This document shows positions 37,947-50,529 of a stretch of DNA of 64,000 nucleotides, in pieces. The position numbers and the translations under genes are program-made. The number at the start of each line of letters is the position of its first letter. Position 1 is the first letter of the stretch. This DNA comes from Gonapodya prolifera JEL478 (lineage: Eukaryota; Monoblepharomycota; Monoblepharidomycetes; Monoblepharidales; Gonapodyaceae), in contig KQ965736.1 in NCBI GenBank assembly GCA_001574975.1, forward strand, positions 786,910 through 850,909, written 5' to 3'. The notes beneath the pieces are model-generated. The model had not been told where the DNA came from and did not search any database. It was given only the letters and a program-made list of their open reading frames with translations.

Positions 37947-40900
37947 ATGAGCCAGCGACGGAGCGGCGCAGAAGGAGTTTCGCAGACGCAGGGTAGACAC
38001 GGGTGCGCGACTCTGTTTCGCGTGTTTGCAGATGGAGCGCCCGTGATTGCTGACATCCACGTGCACCGTCACACCCCGCTCACACCGCAGGGATGCAATA
38101 CACGTGAAGTCACTCCCGGACGAACTGCTCGTTCAGATTCTGTCCCATCTCGACCCGAAGACACTGGTGATTCATTGTTCTGCTTTGTTACGCGCTTGGG
38201 ATCCCATTCACTCGCCAACTCTGACTCGTCGCCTCGAAAAACCACCCGTCTATTCACATGTAGCAAAATGCTGGCCTTACGTGTAGTAGATTTCGCAGAG
38301 TTGTCACAGACGATGGCTGCTGGAGGTGACGTTACTCTCACTTCTCTTTCGTGCGTCACCCATCGTCAACCAACTCCACCCTGATACAGAGAGGCATTTG
38401 TTCGCCTTTTTCAAGGCATTCCGTATAGACGCGTCGCCGCCGGATCATGGCGAAAGGAATTCACTCAGAGACTCAACATGATACGGTGCGTCCCCTCTGT
38501 CTCGAATCACCGATTCACCTTCACCTTATCTCAAATGTCCGCCTCATCCTTCTCCTCACCTCCCTTGCCAACAACTCACTGCGTCTCGCCACAGCGCATG
38601 GCGGTCAGGTCGCGTCACAACGCTCCACTTCGACCCCAGGTTCGGCCCTATTGATAGAGTCTACCTCGACGAACACGCGAGGCTGCCTGCGGCAACTGCG
38701 AACAGCAATGGATCGTGAGTTGAATGACGCGCGAAGATTACCCATGATGGAGAGAGCGTGTGGTGTTCGTGGACCAGGGTTGAGTGCTGAGTCGGAAACT
38801 GGAACAGCACTACCGCGCTAAATGAGCGTATGGGGTCTTTGTAGCAATACTAATGAAGCTCTCATGACAACGGAAGAGCACGTCACCAAAAACGGCACCT
38901 GTACTAACTCACATACGCACCTCTCGCCAGACCCACCGTCCTTCCCCCCCACCGCCTACTGTGCGCGTCCCTCCGACGCGGAGTTGTGCTTGGCGCCGAC
39001 GCTCGGACAGGGAAGCTCGACAAGCATCCCATCACATGGACCGGAGATGAGGCCGGCGGGGTCTGGGGTGTCCAGGGTGTGGGTGAGGTTGGCGGCATGA
39101 GGGTGGATAGGTGAGTAAGAGTAATGGTTGGGGGTGACGGTAGGATGTAGATGGTTAGTGGCGGTGGGTCTTGTAATGGCTGAGTGGGACGAAAGGTCCC
39201 TGATGCTAATCCTGGAAAGTTTCGCTCTGTCGGAATGATGCCAACGCTTGAAAGGAGTGCGGTATCAATAATTGCCGTCGCTCGTCAATTAAAAAACCCC
39301 TCTTGCGCGTTTCCTCACTCTCCCTGCTCCCACCAGGCATCGCATCGCCATGACACCCCCTTCTGGCCACCTCACTTTAATCACCTCATTCACCTCCGAC
39401 ACGCCCACCTCTCGGCGCATCGCAACTGTCCGCGCCAGAATGCCCCCGCAACACCAGGACCCACACCCTCCTGCCGTTCACGCCACCCCGTCCCGCTGCA
39501 TCACATGGAACCCGACTCTTCTCAACTGCGTCGCTACGGGGGGAGACGACGGAAGGGTAGCCATATGGGACGTGGCGCCGCGGCCGCCTGGCGCGGGCGA
39601 GGGTGAGGACCCGGTCGTGCGGGGCCGGCTCTTGGCTATCCTGCGTACGGGCATGGGCCCCCCCGACACCGGCATCCCCGGGTTTGCGAGAAGACTCCCT
39701 GGAGGTCCGGGGCTTCGTGCGCTGGCGCTGGACCCAAAGATGGGCCTGGTAGTGGCGGGTCTGGACGACGGAGACGCGTGCGTGTGGGAGGTCGACATGC
39801 AGAGGCTGGTTGCTGACGGGGCGTCGAACTCACCCACGAGCCTGCTGTTCGATGCCCCTGCCATGTCCCCGGCCAGGTTCGCAAGGCGGACGCGAGGGGC
39901 GGATGGAAGGTCGGGAGGACCCGTCATAGCGGTTCACTACGACCCTGGATCAGCATGTTTTGTCGTCGTCACAGAGAGGTCTATGGAGATGTTCTCGGCA
40001 GTGTCAGGCGAGTTGGTGGCGACGTTTTCCGGAGCTCACGGGTTGGGGGACGTGGCAGCAGAGACTGGGAATGGGGTGACCTCCACAGGGACGGCTGCGA
40101 CATTACAAGACTGTATTATAACCGCAACCGCGTGGGAAAGGGACAGGGACGGGGCAGAAGGCGTGGCCGGGGAAGAATGGCGCGGTGCCAGCGTTCTGGT
40201 CAGTGGCGACTCTCAAGGCACAGTCTGTACCTGGGAGATACGAGACGACAGGATACCTCAGCTTGCATCACCCAAAGGTAGCACAAGTAGCCTGGGGTCC
40301 GCTTCATCGGGCGGGCCAGAAGTGGTGGAACCGTCGCATGGCGCGGGGATTCGACATGTTCCTCTTCGTCCTATGCGCACCGTGACGACGACCCGTGGCT
40401 GCGCCATTACGTGCGTCAAGATCGATCCCGCGAAGTTTGTGGTCGGCTGTGCAGACTCCCAGGTCCACGTGTTCGACGTACTCTCTGGGCGGTTGCTCAA
40501 GTCCATGGCGGCGTTTCGGAACCCAGCGCGAGGTTTGAATGGGGCGCATGCCGCAGCTTTAGCTGTGAACGCGAACGGGGCGATCGATAGTGGTGTGGTC
40601 GGGGTGAGGTGCATGTGGATCACGGATCGGATTATCGTGGTTGGGACCAGTGCGGGGATAGTGAAGACGTGGACCGCGACGGCGATTGAAGATAGGCTGA
40701 GAGGTGAGCATGTCCGGGCGAAATGAAACGAGTTTCCGATAGGATCACCTTTGTTTGTCCGTGCCTGTGCTTAGAACCCGTCAAGGCAGTGAAGAGGTCT
40801 GCCAAAAACTCGAAACGTGTAGGTGGTACGATAGCAGCGTCGCCCAAGCACCAGGGTGAGCGATAACGATGTTGAGACTGTATATTGCCCTCAGCGATAT

Positions 40901-41781
40901 GACACGTCCTTGTGGCTCGACTTTAGCGAGGCACGACATGCGAGCGGAACTACGAGAGCATTACGAGACTGCAGATCGGGCTCGGGCTTACGACATGTTC
41001 CACGACCGGCAATCTTCCAAGATCAATGGTGTGACATCGACTGAAGGATGGACAGATGGTATGTCTGTCTTGTACGTTGCGTCAAAGAACCCTAGGTCTT
41101 AGCAACTTCATTTTTACGTTGTCAGAGGAGCTTGTGGGCTACGCCATGATCATGAGTCTGGAAGAAACCGGGCTACCTCCTCCAACGCCTCCAGATCAAG
41201 CCGGATGCTGGGAGGAGGCTTCTCTTGCTGCTGCGAAATCGAAGGGAAAGGCTCGAACTCCTTCGTCCTTATCTGCGCGTGGCAGTGTGTCTTCCTTCAG
41301 CCCAAAAATCGGTCCCAGTGGTGGCGTTTCCGTGAGCCCTAGGATGGCACCTACGAGTCCGATGTTTCAACCTGCGTCGCGATCGAGTCCCAAACTGGAC
41401 GCCGCCATGAGTTCAAGTCCCCGTGGCACCCGCGAGCAGTGGGCGATGTTGGGGGCAGCAGCCTTGTCGAGCTCCCCCGGTGGGAGTGCTTCGTCGTTCA
41501 ACAAGAGCAACTCCAAAGTGTCGTTTACGACCGTGCAAGAGCAGCAGCAGCTCCAGAAAATGTCAGAAACCTCACAGTACCGGAAATTGATGTCTGCCGA
41601 TTCATGGGAAGATGATACCGAGGATGATAGTGATCCAGATTTTGAGGTGGATCATTCCGTTCGGGCGAAGGGTCAAAGAGGTAAGAAGAATAAGAAGAAA
41701 GCGTCGACGTCTTCACTACAGTTAGACGACGAGGACGAGGAATTACAGTTCGCATTACAACTATCGCTTAGAGACATGTAA
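37947..41781 (+). CDS. Ufo1/Pof10-like F-box, WD40 and UIM protein (SCF substrate receptor)
   Basis: A likely SCF ubiquitin-ligase receptor. Exons 37947-38002, 38091-38166, 38264-38325, 38390-38485, 38595-38714, 38931-39110, about 39342-40703, and later ones to 41781. Splicing gives an F-box, HVKSLPDELLVQILSHLDPK, then TCSRFRRVVTDDGCWREAF, and FQGIPYRRVAAGSWRKEF. WD-like blades follow: LGADARTGKLDKHPITW, SRCITWNPTLLNCVATGGDD with GRVAIWDV, VLVSGDSQGTVCTWE, KFVVGCADSQVHVFDV, RIIVVGTSAGIVKTW. After a Ser-rich linker come two ubiquitin-interacting-type motifs: EELVGYAMIMSLEE near 41126 and the C-terminal DEELQFALQLSLRDM. F-box plus WD40 plus C-terminal UIMs is the layout of yeast Ufo1. The join into the large WD exon near 39342 is uncertain. 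Confidence 0.8.
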
Positions 41782-41986
41782 TTAAAATGTTTCATAAACA
41801 ATTTGCATTCTACCGCGTACAAATGAGTTGGTAGAGCTTTGCTCTCGCCGCGTGGGGAGTATCAATTGCTTGATGACACTCGCCTTGCCTGCTCTTATCA
41901 TCACGGCGGGCCGACGCGCGTCGTTGACTGATCGCTTGGGAATCGCAAACGGAGTGACACCGAAGACCGAATCAAAACACTTCAAA

Positions 41987-44152
41987 ATGTTTCCTTCATT
42001 TCTTATGGGGTACGTCGTCCGTTTTTAACGCGGCCACCTCACTGAGGCCGCTCATCTTGGGTGCGCTGATCGTACATTTAGATCCACCCAACGACCCACC
42101 ACATCTTTTCAGCAGTATCTTTCACGGGGACCCGACATCCCAGTCACTGAGAGGAAAGATGACTATCGAATCGTAGTGATCGGAGCCGGGGTGAGTGAAA
42201 GATAGGCGATGATTGGCTTTGGCTGATGCTGTATGCACTGTAACACCTTCTCGGATTTTCACAACTAGATATCTGGTATCGCCGCCGCAAGCTCTTTGAA
42301 ACGATTGGGATTCGAGGATGTTCTGATCCTGGAAGCGCGAGACAGGATCGGGGGTCGCAGTTACACTCACGACGAAGGTTTTGAGGGTTTGGTACGTATC
42401 TGAGACTTGAACTCCAGCGATGAAAATGGACACGCTTGGTGACGTATTTTATATTAGGGTGTGGACATGGGCGCCATGTGGATTCACGGAACCGAGGGGG
42501 GTAATCCGTTGTATGCAGAATTCAAGGACATTCTTGTCCTGTCGGAGCCCGTGGAAGCTTCGCCTCCGACTATATTTCATCCCTATGACAGAATTCCGTA
42601 TCCGCCGGAAGTAAGCAGGTTAGTGTCACTGCACTTCCACTCGTTCTCGAGAATCTCCGGGTGCTGACATATCGTAACAGAGAGCTGCTACTTCGAATTT
42701 GGCGAAGTTACGAGGAGGCCCGAGCGTTTGCGATTCAAAATTACAAAAGCAATCCCTCGAATCCACCTCAAAGCTTCCTGCAATGGGTAGAGCAGCACTT
42801 GCGCGATGGAACACTCACGGCTGGCCTGGACAAGGAAGAAGCCGAAACCGTCGTGAAACTTCTGCAAGAAATCGCTGGCTTTGAGGCTGCGGAGCTGAAT
42901 GACCTCTCCATGGTTCATTTCGCCGTCGAGAGGTTGTTCCCCGGCCCTCAACCAATGGTGTTGTCTGGTTACAAAAGTGTACTCCAGACTATGCTTTGGA
43001 AGGCCGGGTTGCTTGTTGGAAGGGATGTGAAGCTTGGCCACGTTGTCAAGGGCATCTCCCTGCCCACCAAGCTATCGACTGCTGGTGATGACGCTACCCT
43101 CGTGGGCGACACTGACCAGAGCTATCCTGTAATATTGACAGTACAGACGCCTTCCGGTAGCGAAACCAAGATTCTTGCTACCCATGTCGTTTGTACCTTG
43201 CCGCTGGGTGTGCTAAAAGCAAATCACTGGGAAATATTCTCTGATCCGCCTCTTCCTTTGGCAAAAATTGACGCAATACGAAATATTGGGTTTGGCTTGC
43301 TAGACAAAGGTACGTACCGCTAGTTTCCCTGCACGTGAAAAGGTTTGATAGGAAAAAAATCAAAATCTAGTGGTGATGCGGTTTTCCGAGCCGTGGTGGG
43401 AAGGGCTGAACTGGGGCGCTGGTGCCAATTATGTTTCTTTTGCGAAGCTTTCCGAAATCGGTCTCCCTGGCGACGAGGACGCCTTCATCTTTTTGGATAT
43501 TTTGAACTATTATCGGATTCTTCGAACGAGCTTTCAAGGAAAGAACCATTCAACCCAGGACCCACCAGCAATTTTGATCGTTTTCACCAACAGCAATAGT
43601 GCAAAAGCTTTAGAGAATCTGTCGGAAGATGCGATCACAAAAATATGTGTTTCTGAACTACGGAAGATGGCGAAGGGAAGTGGGTATTCTCTCGATATAC
43701 CAAACCCCATTGCGTCCTACGTGACAAAGTGGTCTAATGACCCATTTGCGCGAGGCTCTTACGTGAGTGAACGATAACATATTGAAGCAATAATTTTTTT
43801 GTCATCATCGTTCGATCACACAGACATATGTATCTCCGCGAAGTGGGAGTCTCGCTCAAACTGAACAGGCGTTTGACGCATTAATCGAGCCACTCGTTGA
43901 CATCGAAGGGAACCCTAGAGTATTCTTCGCTGGTGAATGACACAACACTGTAGACTGTCTGCTTTCTTCCGCTGACAACCGTATTAAGGCGAACATGCAT
44001 CAAAACGGCACTTTTCCTACCAACATGGGGCTCTCATGTCAGGATATAGTGCTGCCACAGCTGTGCAGGAAACTGTTGAGCCTGAGATTGCAAGCCAGCA
44101 AGACGGGAATGCTGGTTGCTTTTCATTATTTTCACATATATTTTTCAAATAG
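41987..44152 (+). CDS. FAD-dependent amine oxidase (polyamine oxidase-like)
   Basis: A flavoprotein oxidising amines, probably spermine/spermidine or N-acetyl-polyamines. Exons 41987-42009, 42082-42190, 42269-42391, 42458-42618, 42681-43309, 43371-43762, 43824-43932, 43989-44152. The Rossmann fold is YRIVVIGAGISGIAAASSLK with ILEARDRIGGR, then VDMGAMWIHGTEGGNPL as in polyamine oxidases, THVVCTLPLGVLKANHWEIF in the substrate domain, and the flavin-contact end VFFAGEHASKRHFSYQHGAL followed by SGYSAATAVQE. The usual T of GEATSRHYPATVHGA is changed to HASKRHFSY. There is no SKL peroxisomal signal: the tail is FSLFSHIFFK. LSD1-type demethylases have a tower insert absent here. It faces the septin gene, with 175 bp between the stops. 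Confidence 0.88.
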
Positions 44153-44327
44153 TTTCGTATATGATTTTTTATATTGAGCCTTCCTCGTTCCGTTGTAACT
44201 ATATAAAGTGTAGCAGACTATTTCAAACAAACTTCATGGAGCATTTGATATTGATAAATAAAGTGACGATGTGTGTATTTTCTGCGCAAAAAGCGGTACA
44301 AGCTGTAATAATCAAGTATAACACCAA

Positions 44328-45933
44328 TTAATCCTGACCCGCGATATTGGTCTGCGATGCAGAGAGTCGAGCCTCGAGGTTTTTGAGCTGTTGTTGCCTC
44401 TGTTTTACGAAGTAATAGTGAGAGGCTGAGAGAAACCACAGAGCAAAGCAACACTTACGAGAGCCAGCTCCTGCCGCAATCTCTCCTCTTCTCTCCTGAG
44501 AAGCCCCTTTTGAAGCATGACCTCGTCCATGCCGTGTCCAGACGCGCCATCGTCGAGGTCGTCGTCCTTGATGTGGGAGAGCTTTTCCGTTCGGTAGTTC
44601 TCGTAAAGGACGTCGTTGGTGATTTCTTTCAGATCGTTGAGATGGGAGCTGGTTGGACATCATTTCGGGTCAGAACAATGAAACAAAACGAAAGACCGGA
44701 AGCAAGTAACGAACATCAATAACGCGTGCCGAAGGGTATCGAAATCGCAGTGCAGAGGGTTGTCGACTGATGTAGGGGTCCGGGTGTTAATGTTTAGGTG
44801 AAGGGGTTGCGGGACATATACAAACCTTCCACACGACCCCATTGGTACTGGCGGCACCGAATCCTGCGGTTCCCTTCCGTAATAGTCTCGTCGGCTCCGA
44901 TAATGGAGAAAGGAATCAGAGACTAGAGCCATGATCATTTTAGATACCTCATTGTTCGGTTTGATTTGAGATACCGCTTACCCTGAGGTGCTGGTTCTCC
45001 TCAATCGTCTCTTCATCATCTTCTTCCTCGTCGTACGGGAAGCTGTACGTGGGAATCTTGTAGTACGAAAGATCTTCCACAACCTGTGCGAATGTCACAA
45101 CACGACAAGGTGTGACGGTCGAGTTTGCGACCACTCACCCTTTTCTTGAAGTCAATGAGCTCCTGCGGAGACAAAGTATCCGCCTTCGCAATGACAGGGA
45201 TAATGTTGACCTTCGGTCCGAGCTTCCTCATGAATTCGATGTCCAACTCCCGAAGTCTTCATTTTTGAGGGATGTCAGTCGAGGAGAAATTTGTAAGTAC
45301 CGGATATTGTGACTCACGCATGTCCAGTTGGGGGAATGAAGTAGAGGCACGCGTGAACACGGTTGTCCTGGGAACCAAATGTAAAATCCAGGCGATTCGT
45401 TTGATGAACTGTCCAACTTACGATGAATTTTGGGTTTCTTTTAATACGAGATTCTTCGCCAAGGACATCGTCAAATTGCTTGTCGATATAGGCGATGATT
45501 TGGTTGAAACTAGTGGGGCATCTATTAGGAACATTTGACGTGGCTTGCCGCAGAAAGGCCATCCACTCACCAAGCTTCGTTATTGATGTTGTCACCGAAA
45601 CCAGGAGTATCAACAACTGAGAGAGATAGCTTGACGCCGTCCAGGTCAAGTTCCACGTTCACGGGTGTGATGACAACCGTCTTTTCGAAGGTCAGCTTGT
45701 CCGACGATGGGTAGTCCTTCTTAGGAAATACTACCCCATCGCAGAGGGTGTTGACAAAAGTGGACTTGCCGAGACCAGAAGCCCCTGGATGTCGGGTTTC
45801 GGGTGGCGTTGCAGGAGGACGACTTCAACGATTGCTCAAGCCTCCACCGCCAGATTGGAGCTTCCAACCCACCGACAATCATGATTGAGAAGTTAAGTCC
45901 CTTTTTGACCTTCTTCGCGCGGATTGCTGCCAT
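44328..45933 (-). CDS. Septin
   Basis: A GTP-binding filament protein of the septin cytoskeleton. Exons 45873-45933, 45571-45784, 45422-45509, 45318-45367, 45139-45256, 44982-45083, 44826-44922, 44715-44766, 44459-44648, 44328-44399. P-loop [18 protein letters not shown]3 [18 protein letters not shown]4 [40 protein letters not shown] and the septin unique element region [20 protein letters not shown]. The C-terminus is a short coiled coil ([13 protein letters not shown] to [12 protein letters not shown]). The start [15 protein letters not shown] places a basic membrane-binding patch right before the G domain, and there is almost no N-terminal extension. That suggests the Cdc10 or Cdc12 side rather than Cdc3, but I would not assign a group. 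Confidence 0.93.
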
Positions 45934-46441
45934 TTTGGTGGAGGTCTGATTCTAGGGGAAGGTCTCTCGAGGTTGACACACACGCTCCTCCACAGGTATT
46001 CTCAGTGATGGAAGATGCGGTAGCTTCCGCGACGGGGTGCTTCAACTTGAATGGTTGAGTGGTGGCAGACCTTGCGGGAAAGGTGTACGCAGACTTGTGG
46101 CGTTTCTCACCAAAGAGCGACACCGCACCCTTTGAAATGGCTGTCCCCGTTTCGGATTTTGCTCTTCAGGCATTCATCCAAACAATTAATTTCTTAAAAA
46201 ATTATAGTGCTGAACTTAATGAAATTACAATGACGATTTTGCCTTCCGCGATTTTGGAACAGTGAAGATTAATTTCTGGTATCCTGAGTACATTACCCTT
46301 GAAGAAACTCTAAGCGGCTATTTTCGGGCTGTATTTGAGTGTTTGGTGGCATTCGAATTTCACCAAATTCGTTGGCACAGTTCATTTGGCCGCAGTCAAG
46401 TGTGGATCGTTGGCAAATTCGAAATCCACCTTCAGCCCAAG
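45934..46441. promoter_or_regulatory. Divergent intergenic region between septin and SEC61
   Basis: About 510 bp, AT-rich in the middle (46180-46215), holding both promoters and 5' leaders. No gene seen. Confidence 0.35.
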
Positions 46442-48439
46442 ATGTCTTGTAAGACGCGTCCCAGGGGTGTCCGCGTCCATTCTTTAACGAATTTGACTTC
46501 AATTGCCCTCTTCACGCCTTCCATCGTCCCTCCCATGCCTGTCGGCGCCATACCATCAAGTCCGATTCCTTCACATCCTCAAACCATTCATCTCGCTCAT
46601 GCCCGAAGTGGCAGCACCGGACCGAAAGGTGCATTCCCGTCTTAATGTTGTTTTCGTTTGATGATGGCCCCTCAACCCAAGTCGGCATTTGACACTTCAT
46701 AGGTGCAATTTCGAGAGAAGGTCCTCTGGACGGCGGTGACGCTGTTCATTTTCCTGGTTTGCTCTCAAATCCCACTCTACGGGATCATGTCTTCGGACTC
46801 TTCGGACCCTGTGAGTCGAGCGGCGAACCTCACTCTTGGGAGACTGGTGTTCTGAGTCAGACCATGTGTAGTTCTACTGGCTGCGAATGATTCTCGCTTC
46901 TAACCGTGGTACTCTCATGGAGCTTGGAATCACTCCTGTTGTGACTTCCGGGATGATCATGCAGCTCCTTGCTGGTGCGGGCCTGGTTGAGGTCGACTAC
47001 AGTCTCAAGGAGGACCGCGCCTTGTTCAGCGGGGCACAGAAACGTGAGTGCCTTTACTTTTCGTGTCTCGCTGGTTGCTAATATTGAGTTTTCTTACTAT
47101 AGTTTTCGCCCTTGTCATCGGTTTGGGACACGCTGTTGTTTCCGTCTGGAGCGGAGTCTACGGAAACCCTTCAGAGATTGGTCTTAGCATCACCTTGTTG
47201 CTTATCCTTCAGCTCGTGGTGGCAAGCTTGATTGTTATCCTCCTGGACGAACTTATCCAGAAGGGTTACGGTCTGGGATCCGGAATTTCGCTCTTCATCG
47301 CCACCAACGTTTGCGAGAACATCGTATGGCGCGCGTTCAGCCCCACCACGTTCAACTCAGGCCGAGGTAATTTCCTCCGTCCGCTCAGCAAGCTTTGATT
47401 CGCTTTGGTGCTAACGACCGTCAAACAAAATCAGGAACCCAGTTCGAGGGAGCGGTCATCAACCTGTTCCACCTTCTCTTCACTCGCACTGACAAGCTCC
47501 GTGCCTTGAGGGAGGCCTTCTACCGCACCAACGCCCCCAACATCATGAACCTCCTGGCGACCATTCTCATCTTTGCCGTCGTGATCTACCTTCAAGGTTT
47601 CCGCGTCGAGATACCCGTCAAGTCCAAAAATCTCAGGGGCCAATCGGGAACATACCCCATCAAGCTTTTCTACACCTCCAACATGCCCATTATGCTGACG
47701 TCTGCTTTGATATCCCAATACTTTTTGATCTCGCAAATGCTGTACAACCGTTTCCCTACCAGCTTTTTGATCAGGCTTCTCGGCGAGTGGAAAGTGAGCT
47801 GAGCTGGTCTCTCACGTTTCGTTTCGGAATCCGAGTGCTGACCGTTCTTCAATCTCAGTCTGCTGAAGGTGCCCCTCAACAGTTCGCTTCTGGTGGTATC
47901 GCTTACTACATGTCAGCCCCACAAAACATCACCGCCGCGCTTCGGGACCCCATCCACTTCGTTCTTTACTGCGCCTTCATGCTCGGCGCGTGCGCACTCT
48001 TCTCCCGCACCTGGATTGAGGTTTCTGGCTCGTCCCCCCGCGACGTCGCGAAGCAGCTCAAGGATCAGGGTTTGGAACTCCAGGGTCACAGGGAGGGCGG
48101 TCTGTACAAACGCTTGAAGGAGATTATCCCTACTGCTGCGGCGCTCGGCGGTCTTTTCATTGGTGCTCTCTCGGTAATGGCGGACCTTCTTGGTACGTTT
48201 TGTAGTGTGGATCTTGCGCTCGATTAGGTAGCTCAATGTACCGCGGTGTTTCTGTGTAGGTGCGATTGGATCTGGAACGGGTATTCTTCTTGCTGTCACC
48301 ATCATCTACCAGTACTTCGAGGTGAGTCTGCTGTTGCGTGCGGTGTCTTTAGTTCTTGCGTTAACGGTTCGGTCTTTTTTAGTACTTTGTAAAGGAGCAG
48401 AATGAGCAGGTTGGGCTGGACTCTTTGTTTGGAATCTGA
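46442..48439 (+). CDS. SEC61: Sec61 alpha, protein-conducting channel of the ER
   Basis: The pore-forming subunit of the Sec61 translocon. Exons 46442-46448, 46561-46628, 46703-46810, 46872-47043, 47103-47366, 47435-47793, 47859-48192, 48260-48321, 48383-48439. Joining the 7-nt first exon gives [20 protein letters not shown], matching MGFRFLDLVRPF in other eukaryotes. Then [51 protein letters not shown] and the plug region, [40 protein letters not shown] and [15 protein letters not shown] at the end. All ten membrane helices are present and the length is normal (about 477 residues). It is one of the most conserved proteins in the window. Confidence 0.97.
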
Positions 48440-48643
48440 ACTAGTCACTTGAGATGGAGATGCAATGCAACGCACGATAACGATGACCAATACATAACTA
48501 TTTGCACACTCATTCAAGAAGATTGATAAAATGCTTGGTCCTGTGTGCCCTTTGCCTGTGGTGGCTAAATTGGTTCAAGTCGGCAGCAGAACCAGTTGAA
48601 ATCATTCGTCACCGACTCCGAGTGGTCAACCACCCGAATCACA

Positions 48644-49441
48644 ATGCGATTTCGGTCTCTGGGTCCCCTCCTATTCCTGTCGCAATCACCTGCCTCGTTC
48701 CTTCCCCTCCAATCTGCCGGGATTCCGGTCTTGCACCTCTTCACCCCACCCACCGCACCTCGTTTGCAGCCTGTCCAACCGGTAGTCCCGCAACTACATC
48801 CATACTTGTGCCGCACTAATCGAATGCAGTTTTCGTCCACCAAGGGAGATGATGGCGGTGTGGGACGGACGTTTTCTGAAGAGAAACAATCCCACGATGC
48901 GGGTCGTCGGGGAGGGACTGATGGCGGACATCAGAGTCAGCAAACTGGGCAGGGGCAGCAAGGTGGGGGACGCCGGAGCCCTACAGACGCGGCTCGGTTT
49001 TCGGCGGAGTGGTGGAAGGAGTGGGCAATCGTTTTCATTGTCTTTGGAATCACGGGATCCGCGAGCGTCAAGGTGACGAAACCTGTTGTCAATGCGCTGG
49101 TTGGGGAGGGTGAGTGGAAGCGATGTTTCTGCAAAACGAGAAAACGGACCTGTTTGGAAACCCTCGTCATCTTCGTCCCCACCAGGATCTTGGACCGATG
49201 GACCGTGGTCGTGGAGAGGCACGTATCTCGTTCTGACAATGCCGATGTATAGCATGATATGTGAGTGCGGCACAGTGTGACATGGGAAGGGCAGGGTCTA
49301 ACGTGTTACAACTCAATCGCCCCTCTAGTGGTTGCGGTTGGCACGATGTTCCGCCGTGGGCTGTACTTCCGAAGAGTCGCGTTGCGTATGTGGCGCTGGG
49401 CGATGCCGAAGGACTGGCGACGGAAGCTACTTTCTGAGTGA
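48644..49441 (+). CDS. Putative mitochondrial membrane protein with a DUF6787-like domain
   Basis: Exons 48644-49109, 49186-49260, 49330-49441. The first 55 residues (MRFRSLGPLLFLSQSPASF) are Arg/Leu/Ser/Pro-rich without acids, like a mitochondrial presequence. A Gly/Gln-rich linker follows, then WWKEWAIVFIVFGITGSASV, KVTKPVVNALVGEGSWTDGP, WSWRGTYLVLTMPMYSMILV, VAVGTMFRRGLYFRRVALRM, WRWAMPKDWRRKL. Two or three short membrane helices ended by a basic tail, with W-x-W and PxY in the middle, resemble the DUF6787 pattern I remember from bacteria and some protists. Function is unknown. The splices are well supported by frame and hydrophobicity. Confidence 0.62.
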
Positions 49442-49693
49442 TTCGCGGTTCCCAGGTCCTAGAGTACGATGACCTTGAAAAGGGGCCGCTCGTTAAAGTA
49501 GGATATAGAATACACTTGTTTTGTGATATACTTCTTGTTCTTTGGATTGAGTAAATAATGATGATATGCTTTGGCGCCGTCAGCGCTGTAGTGGCACCAA
49601 GATCAATAGCATTCAACGAGTCGGAAGCCACAGAGTTCTCCCCACACGACGAAACCGCAATAACTAAAAAATGCGTTGATACCGAGCCCAGAG

Positions 49694-49999
49694 TCATTCT
49701 GCAAGGGCAGAAACTGCTGCGCACAACTGCTGCGGAAGTGATACCACAAACCTCTTGGCCTTTGCGCCCGCCTGCGAGGGGTACATAAGGCGCCCATTTC
49801 CCCGCTTTCCATCCTCTCTGGCCAATCGGCTAAGATCCATTGTAGTATCTGTTCTTTCTAGCGTGACAGCTGGATGGCGCTCTCCGGAGTTTGCCCGTTG
49901 GTAATCGAATCTTTGGACTTTGGCGGAGTCGCCTGGGGCTTCCTCTGCGTTCTGCCGCGGATGTCGCCCGGTATCGTACTGGCGCGGGCTGGCGTCCAT
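49694..49999 (-). CDS. Possible small hypothetical protein
   Basis: An open frame from an ATG at 49999 to a stop at 49694 gives 101 residues starting MDASPRQYDTGRHPRQNAEE and ending QLCAAVSALAE. It is hydrophilic with no domain I recognise. The frame stays open upstream to about 50092 (MVRKAIIEFQIRKGN). It could equally be chance in the 1.1 kb between the DUF6787-like gene and the RasGEF; the rest of 49442-50529 shows nothing else except possible 5' exons of the RasGEF. Confidence 0.25.
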   Translation of the reverse strand: MDASPRQYDTGRHPRQNAEEAPGDSAKVQRFDYQRANSGERHPAVTLERTDTTMDLSRLAREDGKRGNGRLMYPSQAGAKAKRFVVSLPQQLCAAVSALAE

Positions 50000-50529
50000 G
50001 TTTCCTTTTCTAATCTGAAACTCAATGATAGCCTTCCGTACCATTATGCGCCATGCCCTATTGGTACTCTGGAACTTTAAACTTCCGCTCAATGCAGTTA
50101 TTTCAGAATTGAATGTGGTGTACCGAACGCGAATGGAGCGAGATTACAGCAAACGTTCCACCGCGAACCGTGATCATGCCCATCAACCATCCTCTCTCCA
50201 TTTCCTCCGCCTTTCCCGCATCAAAAATTATTTCGTGTCACCTATCACGAATCACGAACGGTCGTGTCCAGATCCGATTGAGAGCGAATGATACCATCGG
50301 CGAAGATCGACCACTCCCGATCCCAAAAGTGGCCACCGTGGAACAGAATCAGACGTTGGATCACTGGCATCAATCCTTCGAGCGGGAACTTGGATTCAAC
50401 CGTCGATCGACTGTCATCTGAGTTGGATGTTGGAGTGTTGGTGGATTGATGGATAATCGAAGACAACGGAGCGGAAGGTGAGCGAAATTCGATGCCATTC
50501 CATTCTATCCTCTATTTGACCAATGAAAG

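Noticed and set aside
49558-50421. A gene on the plus strand upstream of the RasGEF
   Set aside because: Several frames are open but none shows a family or consistent splicing; kept only as possible 5' exons of the RasGEF.
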